A stretch of DNA of 64,000 bases from Chitinophagaceae bacterium (GTDB taxonomy: Bacteria; Bacteroidota; Bacteroidia; Cytophagales; Cytophagaceae): assembly GCA_028288365.1 (NCBI GenBank), contig JAQBNU010000013.1, forward strand, positions 23,460-87,459, in the 5' to 3' direction. Each line of letters starts with the position of its first letter. Position 1 is the first letter of the stretch. The position numbers and the translations under genes are program-made. Below the pieces are notes generated by a model. The model saw nothing but the letters and a program-made list of their open reading frames with translations, ran no database searches and was not told the DNA's origin. Below are positions 8,274 to 16,846 of this stretch, in pieces.

Positions 8274-11042
8274 TCAACCGGTGCTTCGCAGTGCGCTCGC
8301 AATAGCGTTCACCGTGAGCAGTAATTCTTTTAAAGTAGCCTGCCATTTTTCTGTTTGCGTGCCCCCCATCTTTCTCCATTTTGCCAGCAGATCAATTTGC
8401 TTCATGTGCAATTCGTTCAAACCGTCTGTACGCAGCACATTGGAATAATAATGGTAGTGACGTCTTTCTTCAAAGGGTATCGTGAAGATCAAGGACATCA
8501 TTTTGCGAGTCTTTGCTAACTCTTTTACAATGTTTCCCAATATTTCTTTTTTGACCTCTTCGTCTTCTACCAGCTCTGCATAGGCTTTAAATATTTTTTC
8601 ATCGGTAGCCGCTAAGCTTGTATCAATATTGGTGAATACATAACGTACCAAACTGTCGCTTACTGCCAGTTCTTTCAGGTTATCAAATTGCTCCGGGTAT
8701 TGGTTCTTCAGCATTTCCAATGCATGACCTACTCCATACCAACTGGTAATGTTGTAACGGGACTGACTCCAACTGAACACCCATGGAATAGCGCGAAGAT
8801 CTGCCAATGTTCTTTTTCCCGTGCGTCGTGCAGGACGTGAACCGATTTTACTTTGTTCGATGACATCAATCGGTGTGGCCTGCCCAAAGAACTGAATGAA
8901 CTGAGGATTGCTGATCAGCTCTACATAATATTTTTGACTTTCCGATGCGATAAATTCAAAGTAGGTATCAAACTGATCCTTCTTACGCTTGGTGTATTTT
9001 TGCATGATGGAATATCCGGCAGTAGATGCACCCAATACTTCTAGGTTATATACTGCATTGGATTTGTTCGCATACTTCTGAGAAATGGTTTCTCCTTGTT
9101 CCGTCAAACGCATGTCGCCGTGCATAGAACCGTGAGGAAGCGCGCGGATAAACCAATGCGCAGGACCTGCACCACGGCTGATGGAACCTCCTTTACCATG
9201 AAAGAAACGAATGCGCACATTTGCTTTCTTGCCCGCTTCTACCATTTTTAATTGAGACGTATACAAGTTCCATTGACTGGCCAGGATACCGCCGTCTTTA
9301 TTACTGTCACTGTAACCGATCATTACCTGCTGCACTTTATCTTCTTCATGGCGCGCAATGCGCTGATGTTCCAGACTGCGTTTGGTAAATGAATGATCCA
9401 TGAATTTTGTGATGATGGCAGAACCGTGTTGCAAATCCTCGATCGTTTCAAACAAAGGTACCACCGGCAGTAAGCACACCAATCCTTGTTCTGTGTATCT
9501 CGCTAATCCAGCTTCTCTTGCCAATAAATAAACCACTAACAAATCAGACAAGGAATGCGTCATGCTGACGATCAGAGAACCTAATCCCGCTTCACCGTAT
9601 TTGTTGATGTGGTCTGCTAATACTCTGTAGCAGCTGATCACAGCTTCTGCTTCTTTACCCAACACTTGCGTATGCGGTTGAGTAAACGGGCGAGGTGATT
9701 GTAATTCTTTATTCAGGAATTTTAAACGATCTTCTTCCGACCAGGTCAGAAAGCTGTCCCCATCAAGCGATGCAGCATTCATCAATTGTGAAATGGCAAG
9801 ATCATGGAAGCGGCTGTTTTGTCTGATATCCAGATGAGCCAAATGGAATCCGAAAGTTTGTACCAAACGCAATACCTCTTTCACATCAGAGTAAGCGACG
9901 ATGGCCGCACCATATTCTACTAATGCCGATCTCAGAATGATCAGGTCATTGATCAATTCTTCCGGCTGATTGTAGCAATGTTCTTTATCTTTTTTCTTTA
10001 GCGCATACCCTCTTTCAATATCGATCGGCAGCTTCTCCATCATCAAATTGATGTACAGACGAAATACTTCCGAACTGTTCGGATGTTCTTCCAGCTTATC
10101 GATGGAGTTAGACTCCTCCGCCATTTCCAGTAATCTTTTCTTCAATGCTTTCGAACAAGCATTAAGTTGACAAGAGAAGCTCAGGTTATTTTCTAATTTT
10201 TCTAATGCCTTATGCAGATTGATGAAAGCATTGAGACGAAGGATTTCTAATGTTTCTTTTGTGACCTCACTGGTTACAAACGGGTGACCATCACGATCTC
10301 CGCCAACCCAGTTACCAAAAGAGATTTTAGGCAACTTATCGTAGGTTTGAATCAGCGCGGGATCCCAACCCATGTTTTCCCAGGCCATGGCCAAACGTTT
10401 GTCCAACGAAGAAATAACATCGGGAAAAACACGTGAGAAATAATGAACCACATTTTTCAATTCAGATTTCACATCTGGTTTCTCTTCGTAAATCTCACCG
10501 GTTCTCCACAACCTGTCGAGGTGAAGTTTGATTTCTTTTCTGATTTCGTTTTTCTCCAGTGAATTGTAATTGCCATTTTCCCATTTCATGAACGACAAAT
10601 ACAATTGTCGATGATGCTCCAATACGATGGTTCGCTTCGCTTCCGTAGGGTGAGCGGTCAGTACAGGTTCTATTCTCGTATTGGGAAGTTCTTCAGCAAT
10701 TTGCTGAGGAGTAATTTTCTTTTGTTTTAATTTTTGAAAGTTATATGCCCACATGCCATTGACTGATGCCATGTTCTTTTCTTCTACCTTACGGCGCAAA
10801 CGTTTCGCTCCATTTTCTTCCACCATGTTGAGCAGCTGAAAAGCGATCGAGTATAATTGTACATGTTTCTCATTGAACTCGTCAATGGTAGCTCTGTTGC
10901 GCTTGGAGTTGATCCAGGGAACTTGCTTGGACAATTCCAGCTCTCCATTTTCTTCCAGGACCTCTTTGAAACAGGTCAATAAAAATTCAAGATCTAAATA
11001 CGTTTTTCCCAGCTTTTCCTGGGTAACAGAAAGGACACTCAT
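8274..11042 (-). CDS. ppc: Phosphoenolpyruvate carboxylase
   Basis: It carboxylates phosphoenolpyruvate to oxaloacetate, the anaplerotic feed of the TCA cycle. 922 residues, full length for the bacterial enzyme. Signature regions are 'EPVLTAHPTEAKR' (N-terminal catalytic His), 'GGDRDGHPFV', 'MIGYSDSNKDGGIL', the catalytic loop 'FFHGKGGSISRGAGPAH' (Lys where many homologues have Arg) and the C-terminal 'ALRSTG', a variant of the usual (Q/M)RNTG. The start at 11042 is followed by a normal N-terminus. It is probably monocistronic. Single residue changes in the glycine-rich loop and C-terminus are typical of the Bacteroidetes branch, as far as I know. Confidence 0.95.
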   Translation of the reverse strand: MSVLSVTQEKLGKTYLDLEFLLTCFKEVLEENGELELSKQVPWINSKRNRATIDEFNEKHVQLYSIAFQLLNMVEENGAKRLRRKVEEKNMASVNGMWAYNFQKLKQKKITPQQIAEELPNTRIEPVLTAHPTEAKRTIVLEHHRQLYLSFMKWENGNYNSLEKNEIRKEIKLHLDRLWRTGEIYEEKPDVKSELKNVVHYFSRVFPDVISSLDKRLAMAWENMGWDPALIQTYDKLPKISFGNWVGGDRDGHPFVTSEVTKETLEILRLNAFINLHKALEKLENNLSFSCQLNACSKALKKRLLEMAEESNSIDKLEEHPNSSEVFRLYINLMMEKLPIDIERGYALKKKDKEHCYNQPEELINDLIILRSALVEYGAAIVAYSDVKEVLRLVQTFGFHLAHLDIRQNSRFHDLAISQLMNAASLDGDSFLTWSEEDRLKFLNKELQSPRPFTQPHTQVLGKEAEAVISCYRVLADHINKYGEAGLGSLIVSMTHSLSDLLVVYLLAREAGLARYTEQGLVCLLPVVPLFETIEDLQHGSAIITKFMDHSFTKRSLEHQRIARHEEDKVQQVMIGYSDSNKDGGILASQWNLYTSQLKMVEAGKKANVRIRFFHGKGGSISRGAGPAHWFIRALPHGSMHGDMRLTEQGETISQKYANKSNAVYNLEVLGASTAGYSIMQKYTKRKKDQFDTYFEFIASESQKYYVELISNPQFIQFFGQATPIDVIEQSKIGSRPARRTGKRTLADLRAIPWVFSWSQSRYNITSWYGVGHALEMLKNQYPEQFDNLKELAVSDSLVRYVFTNIDTSLAATDEKIFKAYAELVEDEEVKKEILGNIVKELAKTRKMMSLIFTIPFEERRHYHYYSNVLRTDGLNELHMKQIDLLAKWRKMGGTQTEKWQATLKELLLTVNAIASALRSTG

Positions 11043-11288
11043 TGATGTGGTAATAAAACTTTACGGAATCGTACAAAAACATTTCAATATAGAAAAGATT
11101 GACGGAAGAAGCTAAAGCCCATCCTATAAAAGTTTATTAAAACCAATGATCTGAAAGCCCCACCCCTAGCCATTCGAATACTATATATTGAATCGCTCGA
11201 GTCAATCCTTTCATCCCTAAAAATTTATAGAGGAAAGATACTCCTCTGTTCTACTCAGAGGAGTAACATTCTCGATAATGGGCCTCCA

Positions 11289-12149
11289 CTATTTACCAAC
11301 ATCCGACACATGCACAACCGTATGTTCCAGGTGAAGATCGCCCATCGGTTCTTTTGCCATCTCCAAACTAACATCTTCTCCTACAGCTCCTTTTGACAAG
11401 GTAATGCCACCGTCTACAGCAACCAGTGCTCCCGTCATAAAGGAAGACTCTTCAGAAGCCAGGAACAGGTATACATTGGCAGCTTCTTCCGGAGTGGCAC
11501 AACGGCCGAGCGGTGTCGCCGAGACAATGTTTTTTTCTTGCTTGCAGGACATCGGTCCTGTTTCGGTATTTAGCCAGCCCGTATTCACTGCGCCGAGGCA
11601 TACACAATTGACCCGCACCCCGTGCTTGGCTTGTTCTACAGCAACTCCTCTGCTGAAGGCATGCAAAAAAGCTTTCGTGCCTCCATAGGGAGCATTCTCT
11701 GCAATGCCCATCTTTCCTGCTTCTGATCCGGCAGAGACAATACATCCTTTTGTTTTTTGAAGTTCGGGTATCGCAAAACGAGTCATAAGAAAAGCCGTGC
11801 GCATGTTATGTCTGACCAGAAAGTCAAACGCATCGATGGGATATTTTTCAATTTCAGACATCACCAGAAATACCCCTGCGTTGTTGATCAGAATGTCCAG
11901 TTTACCAAATTTTTTAATGGCTTCCCTGACACAGTTTTCTGCATTCTCCTCTATTGAAATATCTGCCATAAACGCTGTTGCCACGCCACCATCACGAATG
12001 ATGTCGTTGACCACATCATGTACGGGATCAATGGCCAATCCATTCACCACAATGTATGCTCCTTCTCGGGCAAACAGTTTGCAGATTGCTTCTCCAATGC
12101 CTGTAGCACCTCCTGTTACAATGGCAACTTTACCTTCTAATCTTCTCAT
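11289..12149 (-). CDS. Glucose-dehydrogenase-like SDR oxidoreductase
   Basis: A 286-residue classical SDR with TGGATGIG (residues about 12-19) for NAD(P), NNAG, a catalytic serine in 'IVSAGSEAG', the Tyr-x-x-x-Lys in 'YGGTKAF', and the C-terminal 'FMTGALVAVDGGIT' seen in glucose/3-ketoacyl-type SDRs. There is an extra 25-residue C-terminal tail with His and Asp (GDLHLEHTVVHVSDVGK), which is unusual for the family. The substrate is unknown. It is flanked by gaps of about 245 and 365 bases, so it is probably transcribed alone. Confidence 0.85.
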   Translation of the reverse strand: MRRLEGKVAIVTGGATGIGEAICKLFAREGAYIVVNGLAIDPVHDVVNDIIRDGGVATAFMADISIEENAENCVREAIKKFGKLDILINNAGVFLVMSEIEKYPIDAFDFLVRHNMRTAFLMTRFAIPELQKTKGCIVSAGSEAGKMGIAENAPYGGTKAFLHAFSRGVAVEQAKHGVRVNCVCLGAVNTGWLNTETGPMSCKQEKNIVSATPLGRCATPEEAANVYLFLASEESSFMTGALVAVDGGITLSKGAVGEDVSLEMAKEPMGDLHLEHTVVHVSDVGK

Positions 12150-12457
12150 GACTGGATCCTGTTTAAGGGTGGGTGAAGAACTATATGTATGTATTACTAT
12201 TTTTAATCAGGGAGGAGCGGTGATACCCGCATCATTATAAATATCTTCACCAACATACATGCCATTTTAAGTCCTGTTCGGATGGTAGTTATAGCCCTCT
12301 GAAATCGTCCTAAAAATAAATGTTCCACCTTCTGTCTTGACGGTGATGCACTATTATTCCTCACTCTGTTGACATTGTTTCTCATACACATCCTTTCTAA
12401 AAAGATATGCACATACCTATGCATATCAATAAACACGATACAGTAGCGGTAAACACG
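12150..12457. other. Intergenic region, no gene seen
   Basis: Contains a minus-strand open frame (12203-12436) with an unconvincing His/Arg/Met-rich product. No hairpin, RNA or clear promoter is recognised. It precedes a possible 20-residue leader peptide. Confidence 0.4.
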
Positions 12458-12520
12458 ATGAAAAAACTACTGGCATGTTTTTTTCATTTGACAGGAAACA
12501 TCCAATTCCTATTCCCATGA
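12458..12520 (+). CDS. Possible 20-residue leader peptide
   Basis: The ATG at 12458 opens a 20-codon frame starting MKKLLACFF. Its TGA (12518-12520) overlaps the ATG of the next gene (12517) in the form ATGA. That arrangement allows translational coupling. The Phe-rich peptide could be an attenuation-type leader, or the ATG AAA AAA could simply be chance. No conservation data are available. Confidence 0.25.
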   Translation: MKKLLACFFHLTGNIQFLFP

Positions 12521-12855
12521 AAAAAATAATCATCACATTCTCTCTCCTACTCTGCTGTTCTTATTTGGTTCAAGCACAAACAGGAGGTTCACCTGTAGGA
12601 AATTCCGGAAGCGGCAATGGAGGAAAGGCATACAGCAATGGCTATATTCCAAATGCCAATGTAGAAAAACAATTCAACAATCAAGACTCTACCAATCACG
12701 GAGACACGACTTACAGAGAACAACAATGGAACGGTACCTCTGCAAAAAGAGACAGTACTCATAAGAAAAATACGTCGAAGAAAAATACGCAAACGACGCA
12801 TAAAACTACGACGACTAAGAAAACTACCGTAACGAACAGTTCAAAAAACAAATAA
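12517..12855 (+). CDS. Small secreted low-complexity protein
   Basis: 112 residues from the ATG at 12517, which starts a clear signal peptide (MKKIIITFSLLLCCSYLVQA); an earlier in-frame ATG at 12475 would add a charged, non-signal extension. The mature part is Gly/Ser/Asn-rich, then Lys/Thr-rich (TTHKTTTTKKTTVTN), a basic, probably disordered tail. Secretion is the only inference that can be supported. It lies 32 bases before the DUF4142 lipoprotein on the same strand, so it may share its transcript. Confidence 0.6.
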   Translation: MKKIIITFSLLLCCSYLVQAQTGGSPVGNSGSGNGGKAYSNGYIPNANVEKQFNNQDSTNHGDTTYREQQWNGTSAKRDSTHKKNTSKKNTQTTHKTTTTKKTTVTNSSKNK

Positions 12856-12887
12856 ACTTTTTCTAACTCAACCAGATCAGCACAACT

Positions 12888-13505
12888 ATGAAAAAAGCTA
12901 CTATTTATGCCTTCCTTCTTTCAGGCATTTTGATGACAGCAGGTCTGTCATCTTGCGAAAGCAATAAAACAGACGATGCCAATCAGGCGCATACCGATTT
13001 AAAAGATACAGAAGGCGACAGCAAAGAAATGGCTAAAGATCAAAACGACGAAAAATTTCTTGACAGTGATGAGAAAAAAGACGCCAGGTTTGCTGTGAAT
13101 GCTGCCGACGGCGGTATGCTGGAAGTAGAGTTGGGGAAACTTGCACAAACCAATGCGGCTTCACCTGCCGTGAAAGAATTCAGCAAACACATCATCAAAG
13201 ACCATAGCAAAGCCAATGATGAAATGAAGGCACTCGCTCAATCAAAAGGCATCGCACTTCCAGAAGCCTTAAGCGATAAGGCGCAAAAAGATTACGATAA
13301 GCTCGCGAAAAAAACAGGGCATGAGTTCGACAAAGAGTATTTGGCCTTCATGGTCTCTGATCATAAAGAAGATATTTCTGATTTCGAAAAAGAAGCCGAG
13401 AAAGGAAATGATGCCGAACTAAAAAGTTTCGCGGCAGCTAAACTTCCAACCTTGAAGCATCACCTGAAAATGGCAGAAGACACGCGCGATGTGTTAAAAA
13501 AATAA
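12888..13505 (+). CDS. DUF4142 domain lipoprotein
   Basis: 205 residues. The signal peptide ends in the lipobox L-S-S-C, so the protein is predicted to be anchored by lipid at about Cys23. An acidic linker follows, then a four-helix DUF4142 domain (about residues 65-203) with 'FAVNAADGGMLEVELGKLA', 'VKEFSKHIIKDHSKANDEMKALA' and 'HKEDISDFEKEAEKG'. The fold resembles ferritin-like helical bundles, but the His/Asp positions here do not prove metal binding. Its function is unknown. It sits in a small gene pair with the secreted low-complexity protein and is closed by a hairpin and a heptad repeat. Confidence 0.88.
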   Translation: MKKATIYAFLLSGILMTAGLSSCESNKTDDANQAHTDLKDTEGDSKEMAKDQNDEKFLDSDEKKDARFAVNAADGGMLEVELGKLAQTNAASPAVKEFSKHIIKDHSKANDEMKALAQSKGIALPEALSDKAQKDYDKLAKKTGHEFDKEYLAFMVSDHKEDISDFEKEAEKGNDAELKSFAAAKLPTLKHHLKMAEDTRDVLKK

Positions 13506-13516
13506 ATGAAGCGACG

Positions 13517-13562
13517 GGAAACGTACTGCGAGGTAAGGAATCACTCTTGAGTACAGGTTTCC
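13517..13562 (+). terminator. Hairpin after the DUF4142 gene
   Basis: GGAAACGTACT (13517-13527) pairs with AGTAC-A-GGTTTCC (13550-13562), with one bulged base. Only a weak T-rich stretch follows (TGTTCTTCTTT), so termination efficiency is uncertain. Confidence 0.5.
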
Positions 13563-13580
13563 TGTTCTTCTTTATAAGTT

Positions 13581-13675
13581 AAGAGAGACGAGGTACGAGG
13601 TACGAAATATATCGTCACTCGAGTCTCGTCTCTTATTTATGACACGTTCCTCGTACCTCATCTCTCGTCCCTATT
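13581..13675. repeat. Heptad-repeat inverted pair (copy c)
   Basis: Left-arm 7-mers are AGAGAGA, CGAGGTA, CGAGGTA, CGAAATA. Right-arm 7-mers are TCCTCGT, ACCTCAT, CTCTCGT (13647-13667). The vocabulary differs from copies a and b, but the 7-base period and inverted layout are the same. It occupies the convergent gap between the DUF4142 and AraC genes and overlaps the AraC stop. Confidence 0.8.
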
Positions 13676-14552
13676 TATTCCATTTGACTTCTACTTTTTG
13701 AAATTGCTTGGGAGAAGTACCCGTATGCTTTTTGAAGAAGCGAATAAAATAAGAGTAGTCGTCAAAGCCCAACTGTTCCGACACCTCATAAATCGAAAGG
13801 TCACTGTGCGTCAACAGGCGCCTGGCTTCAATGATAATGCGCTCCGCAATCAATTCGGTGGTTGTCTTGTTTAATAGTTCCTGACACAACCGGCCCAGAT
13901 GCCTGGTGCTCAGGTGCAGCAGATCTGCATAGTCTTTAGGAAGTTTCTTTTTTGCAAAATGCAGGTCAATCAATCGCTGCAGTTGTTTTACTTTCAAAAA
14001 ACCACTGGGATTTCTATGACTGATGTCCTGATTGTTCAGGTAACGACGCGATAAATCGATGTACAGTAAATCTACCAATGTTCCCAATTTTGATTTTACA
14101 AAAGGCAATTGTGCTTTCACTTCTTCATTGATCTTTTTGAAAATTTCAGACACAGAAGAAAGGACCGAAGTTGGAAGATAAATGACCGGGTGGTTGTATT
14201 GCAAATAGAAAAAGGGAAAGTCCTTGAGCTGTCGGTTTATAAAGATACTGTCGTAGAATTCTTTGGTATGAAAGAAAACATATCCATCTGCATCACTACT
14301 GAGTTTCCAGCAATGTACCTGACCAGGACTCAATAAAAAAACGCTGCCGGGCTTTACCGGGTAACTGGTATAATCGATCTGATGTTCGCCTTTGCCTTTC
14401 GTAAATAAAACAGCAATGTATGTGCTGTGTTTGTGCGGTACATTGATAAACTGGTGGCTCTTCAAATGCGTTCGCAAATCGCTGGAATAAAAAAAAGTCT
14501 CTTGCTGCTTTTCCTGAAAGGCTGAGATGTCGTAAACGGGAAGTTTTGCCAT
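13671..14552 (-). CDS. AraC-family transcriptional regulator
   Basis: 293 residues. The N-terminal half is a cupin-type sensor domain ('HKHSTYIAVLFTKGKGEHQIDYTSYPVKPGSVFLLSPGQVH'). The last 100 residues are a double helix-turn-helix: 'YADLLHLSTRHLGRLCQELLNKTTTELIAERIIIEARRLL' and 'YEVSEQLGFDDYSYFIRFFKKHTGTSPKQF'. This is the standard AraC/XylS C-terminus. It is divergent from the DUF983 gene (about 107 bases between starts), whose promoter it might control, but that target is inference. The inducer is unknown. Confidence 0.92.
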   Translation of the reverse strand: MAKLPVYDISAFQEKQQETFFYSSDLRTHLKSHQFINVPHKHSTYIAVLFTKGKGEHQIDYTSYPVKPGSVFLLSPGQVHCWKLSSDADGYVFFHTKEFYDSIFINRQLKDFPFFYLQYNHPVIYLPTSVLSSVSEIFKKINEEVKAQLPFVKSKLGTLVDLLYIDLSRRYLNNQDISHRNPSGFLKVKQLQRLIDLHFAKKKLPKDYADLLHLSTRHLGRLCQELLNKTTTELIAERIIIEARRLLTHSDLSIYEVSEQLGFDDYSYFIRFFKKHTGTSPKQFQKVEVKWNK

Positions 14553-14629
14553 ATTCGAAAGATTGTAAAAATGTCCGTATAATCCTATTTTTCACTACTC
14601 TTGTCATCGACTTCTATTGTACCATCTCC

Positions 14630-14637
14630 TACCTTTG
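14630..14637 (+). promoter_or_regulatory. Candidate -7 box of the DUF983 promoter
   Basis: TACCTTTG matches the Bacteroidetes -7 consensus TAnnTTTG and lies 22 bases before the DUF983 start. No well-spaced -33 TTG is visible, so the call is moderate. Confidence 0.45.
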
Positions 14638-14659
14638 AATAGACCAAAACAATACCGAT

Positions 14660-15064
14660 ATGAAAAAGGCAATCGCAATTTTAGGAATGAAATGTCCAAG
14701 ATGTTACGAAGATAACTTGTATACTTATTCTCGTCCTTTACAACTTCGTCAGTTGCACGTGATGCCTGATCATTGTTCATGCTGTGGACTGAGCTTTACA
14801 CAGGAACCAGGTTTCTATACCGGAGCGATGTATGTCAGTTATGTGCTGAACATATTATTCTTCATCCTCTTCTTCTTCACCTTTTACATCGGACTACATG
14901 TAGATGGCTTGATTTTTATGTTGACTTACAGTGTCAGTGTATTGTTGCTGTCTCCATTTTTATTCAGATACTCCAGAACACTTTATATACATCTCTTTTA
15001 TTCTTATGAGCCTCGTGCCAAAGAACTCTATATAAAGAGTATGGCGTTGAAATCGCAGGTTTAA
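14660..15064 (+). CDS. DUF983 family zinc-ribbon membrane protein
   Basis: 134 residues. The N-terminal CPRC (Cys12, Cys15) with 'HCSCCGLSF' (Cys39-Cys42) forms a likely zinc ribbon. Two transmembrane segments follow at about 57-80 and 86-106, then a short C-terminal amphipathic part. This order is characteristic of the DUF983 family, whose function is not established. It is divergent from the AraC gene and followed by a palindromic repeat (15082-15147). No operon partner is seen. Confidence 0.88.
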   Translation: MKKAIAILGMKCPRCYEDNLYTYSRPLQLRQLHVMPDHCSCCGLSFTQEPGFYTGAMYVSYVLNILFFILFFFTFYIGLHVDGLIFMLTYSVSVLLLSPFLFRYSRTLYIHLFYSYEPRAKELYIKSMALKSQV

Positions 15065-15081
15065 ATTATACATTGAAAATA

Positions 15082-15147
15082 TTGCGTTAGGGCTTGAGCC
15101 ATTATTGGGTAGCCTATTTAGCGAGAGTGGCTTAATCCATAACGCAA
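15082..15147. repeat. TTGCGT...ACGC palindromic repeat, copy R1 (short form)
   Basis: TTGCGTTA (15082-15089) pairs with TAACGCAA (15140-15147), and the stem continues imperfectly (GGGCTTGAGCC with GGCTTAATCC). It contains TTTAGCGAGAG, shared with the copy at 44799-44874. It lies just after the DUF983 gene. Confidence 0.7.
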
Positions 15148-15441
15148 AAATTGAGTATTACTGAAAATCCAAGACCGCTTTTTTACCTGTCAGAAGATTT
15201 CTATTCCGCTGTTTTATAGATCAGTCGGCATATCCATAAGAAATACATCCCGAATAAAGTCTAGAAAACAGGGTTTTAATACAAAACTCCAATTCCCGAC
15301 TTTTAAACTTTTCGACTTTTTATGGAAAATAGTCGAAAAGTTTATTACTTTTGAAACAGTCAAAAACAATCAGCCATCCGAGAACTTATTTTACCTCCTG
15401 ACAGTTTTCAGATTTCTACACTTGAACATAAGCATGACAGT
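15148..15441. promoter_or_regulatory. Upstream region of the RND efflux operon
   Basis: At 15305-15343 a perfect 13-base inverted repeat (AAACTTTTCGACT, 13-base spacer, AGTCGAAAAGTTT) ends 2 bases before a TAnnTTTG box (TACTTTTG, 15346-15353). This is the expected position for a dimeric repressor site; the TetR protein encoded at 21450-22076 is the obvious candidate. The rest of the stretch (15148-15304) shows nothing recognisable. The leader from the expected start site to the ATG at 15442 is about 80 bases. Confidence 0.75.
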
Positions 15442-16818
15442 ATGAAACAAATCACTACCCTTCTATTCGTAATGCTGTTGCAGGTCTCTGCGATGGCACA
15501 ACAACAAACAGCATCACAAGAGCCTACTTCTTTTTCTTTGAAGGAAGCTATTGATTATGCGCTACAAGAAAACTTTAACGTCAAAAATGCCAACTTACAG
15601 AGAGATTTAGCCACCGCCAGAAAAGGAGAAGTACGCGGAATGCTACTTCCCCAAGTATCGGGTAACGTAGATTACAACCACAACTTTCAAGTACAAAAAA
15701 CCATTTTGGAAAATGGTGTCGGATTGATCAACGTTGCGACTCTGCCTCAGGGAATAGCTTATCCCGTACAACTTGGGTTGGTGAATCAGTTTGTAGGCGC
15801 GCTGAATGCTTCACAAGTATTGTTTGATCAGGCCGCGTTCTCTGCACAAAATGCTGCTAAAGCAAACGATGAAATTTCAGAAAAGAACATCACCAAAAGT
15901 AAAATAGATGTTTCTGTAACTGTTACGAAGGCATACTACGGTGTACTGGTAAACGAAAAACAATTGTTAGCCATTAATAAAAACTTACAAAGAGTAGATT
16001 CATTGTATTCTGAAACCAATGCGAGGTTTCAATCCGGTTTGGCAAGAGACGTAGACAGAAGCCGTATCCAGGTGAGTTTAAATAATATCCGTGAAGAAAG
16101 GGAAAGAGTAACCCGCAATGTGGAATTGAGCCGCTCCATTCTTCGCTACCATTTAAATCTTTCCGAATCCAATCCATTGCAATTGAAGGACAGTTTATAC
16201 GAAGGTCAGATCACTGTCATTGAAACCGCAGCCAATCAGGACTTCGATGCCATTCACGAAAACCGAATCGAATACTCCATCATCAAAAGTCAGGAACTAT
16301 TTAATTTGTACGATTTAAGAAACACAGCTGCGGGTCGTTATCCCAGATTAACTGCAGTCGCTGCTATTGGATATAACCCGGCAGCAACGAACCTTGGTGA
16401 CATCGGACAAAATGCACGTTGGCAACAGTATTCGCTGGTAGGTGTTCGTCTGCAAGTTCCTATATTCTCTGGTTTTTCATTGAACTATAAAATCAAGCAG
16501 AAAAAAGTACAACAACAAATTACAGAGAACAGCAAGTTGTCGTTGGAAAAAGAAATCAACCTGGAAGTAGAACAAGCGTTGATTAATTTAAACAACAGTT
16601 TGCAATCCTTTAGAATACAAAGAGAAAACATCAAACTGGCCGAGCAAAACCTAGAGGTGCTGCGTGCAGAATACGAAAATGGCATCGCTCTAAACATTGA
16701 AGTAGTAGCTGCTGAAGCTTCATTGATCGACGCACAAACCAGTTTTTACAATTCCATTTACAATACACTGGTGTCTAAAGCAGATTACGACAAAGCCACA
16801 GGAAACATCCTGAAATAA
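15442..16818 (+). CDS. TolC-family outer membrane efflux channel
   Basis: 458 residues: a signal peptide (MKQITTLLFVMLLQVSAMAQ), then two homologous outer-membrane-factor repeats with the long alpha-helical hairpins typical of TolC, for example 'SLKEAIDYALQENFNVKNANLQRDLATARKGEVRGMLLPQVSGNVDY' and 'LNNSLQSFRIQRENIKLAEQNLEVLRAEYENGIALNIEV' (conserved G-xx-xx-xVxxAE). It forms the trimeric exit duct of the tripartite pump encoded by the next two genes, 28 bases downstream. It is the first gene after the palindromic operator and promoter at 15305-15353. Confidence 0.93.
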   Translation: MKQITTLLFVMLLQVSAMAQQQTASQEPTSFSLKEAIDYALQENFNVKNANLQRDLATARKGEVRGMLLPQVSGNVDYNHNFQVQKTILENGVGLINVATLPQGIAYPVQLGLVNQFVGALNASQVLFDQAAFSAQNAAKANDEISEKNITKSKIDVSVTVTKAYYGVLVNEKQLLAINKNLQRVDSLYSETNARFQSGLARDVDRSRIQVSLNNIREERERVTRNVELSRSILRYHLNLSESNPLQLKDSLYEGQITVIETAANQDFDAIHENRIEYSIIKSQELFNLYDLRNTAAGRYPRLTAVAAIGYNPAATNLGDIGQNARWQQYSLVGVRLQVPIFSGFSLNYKIKQKKVQQQITENSKLSLEKEINLEVEQALINLNNSLQSFRIQRENIKLAEQNLEVLRAEYENGIALNIEVVAAEASLIDAQTSFYNSIYNTLVSKADYDKATGNILK

Positions 16819-16846
16819 TAATCAAAACAGAACGACAATTTTAAAA

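Noticed and set aside
12203..12436. 77-codon minus-strand frame in an intergenic gap
   Set aside because: Met/His/Arg-rich product without secondary-structure pattern, promoter or neighbours to couple with.
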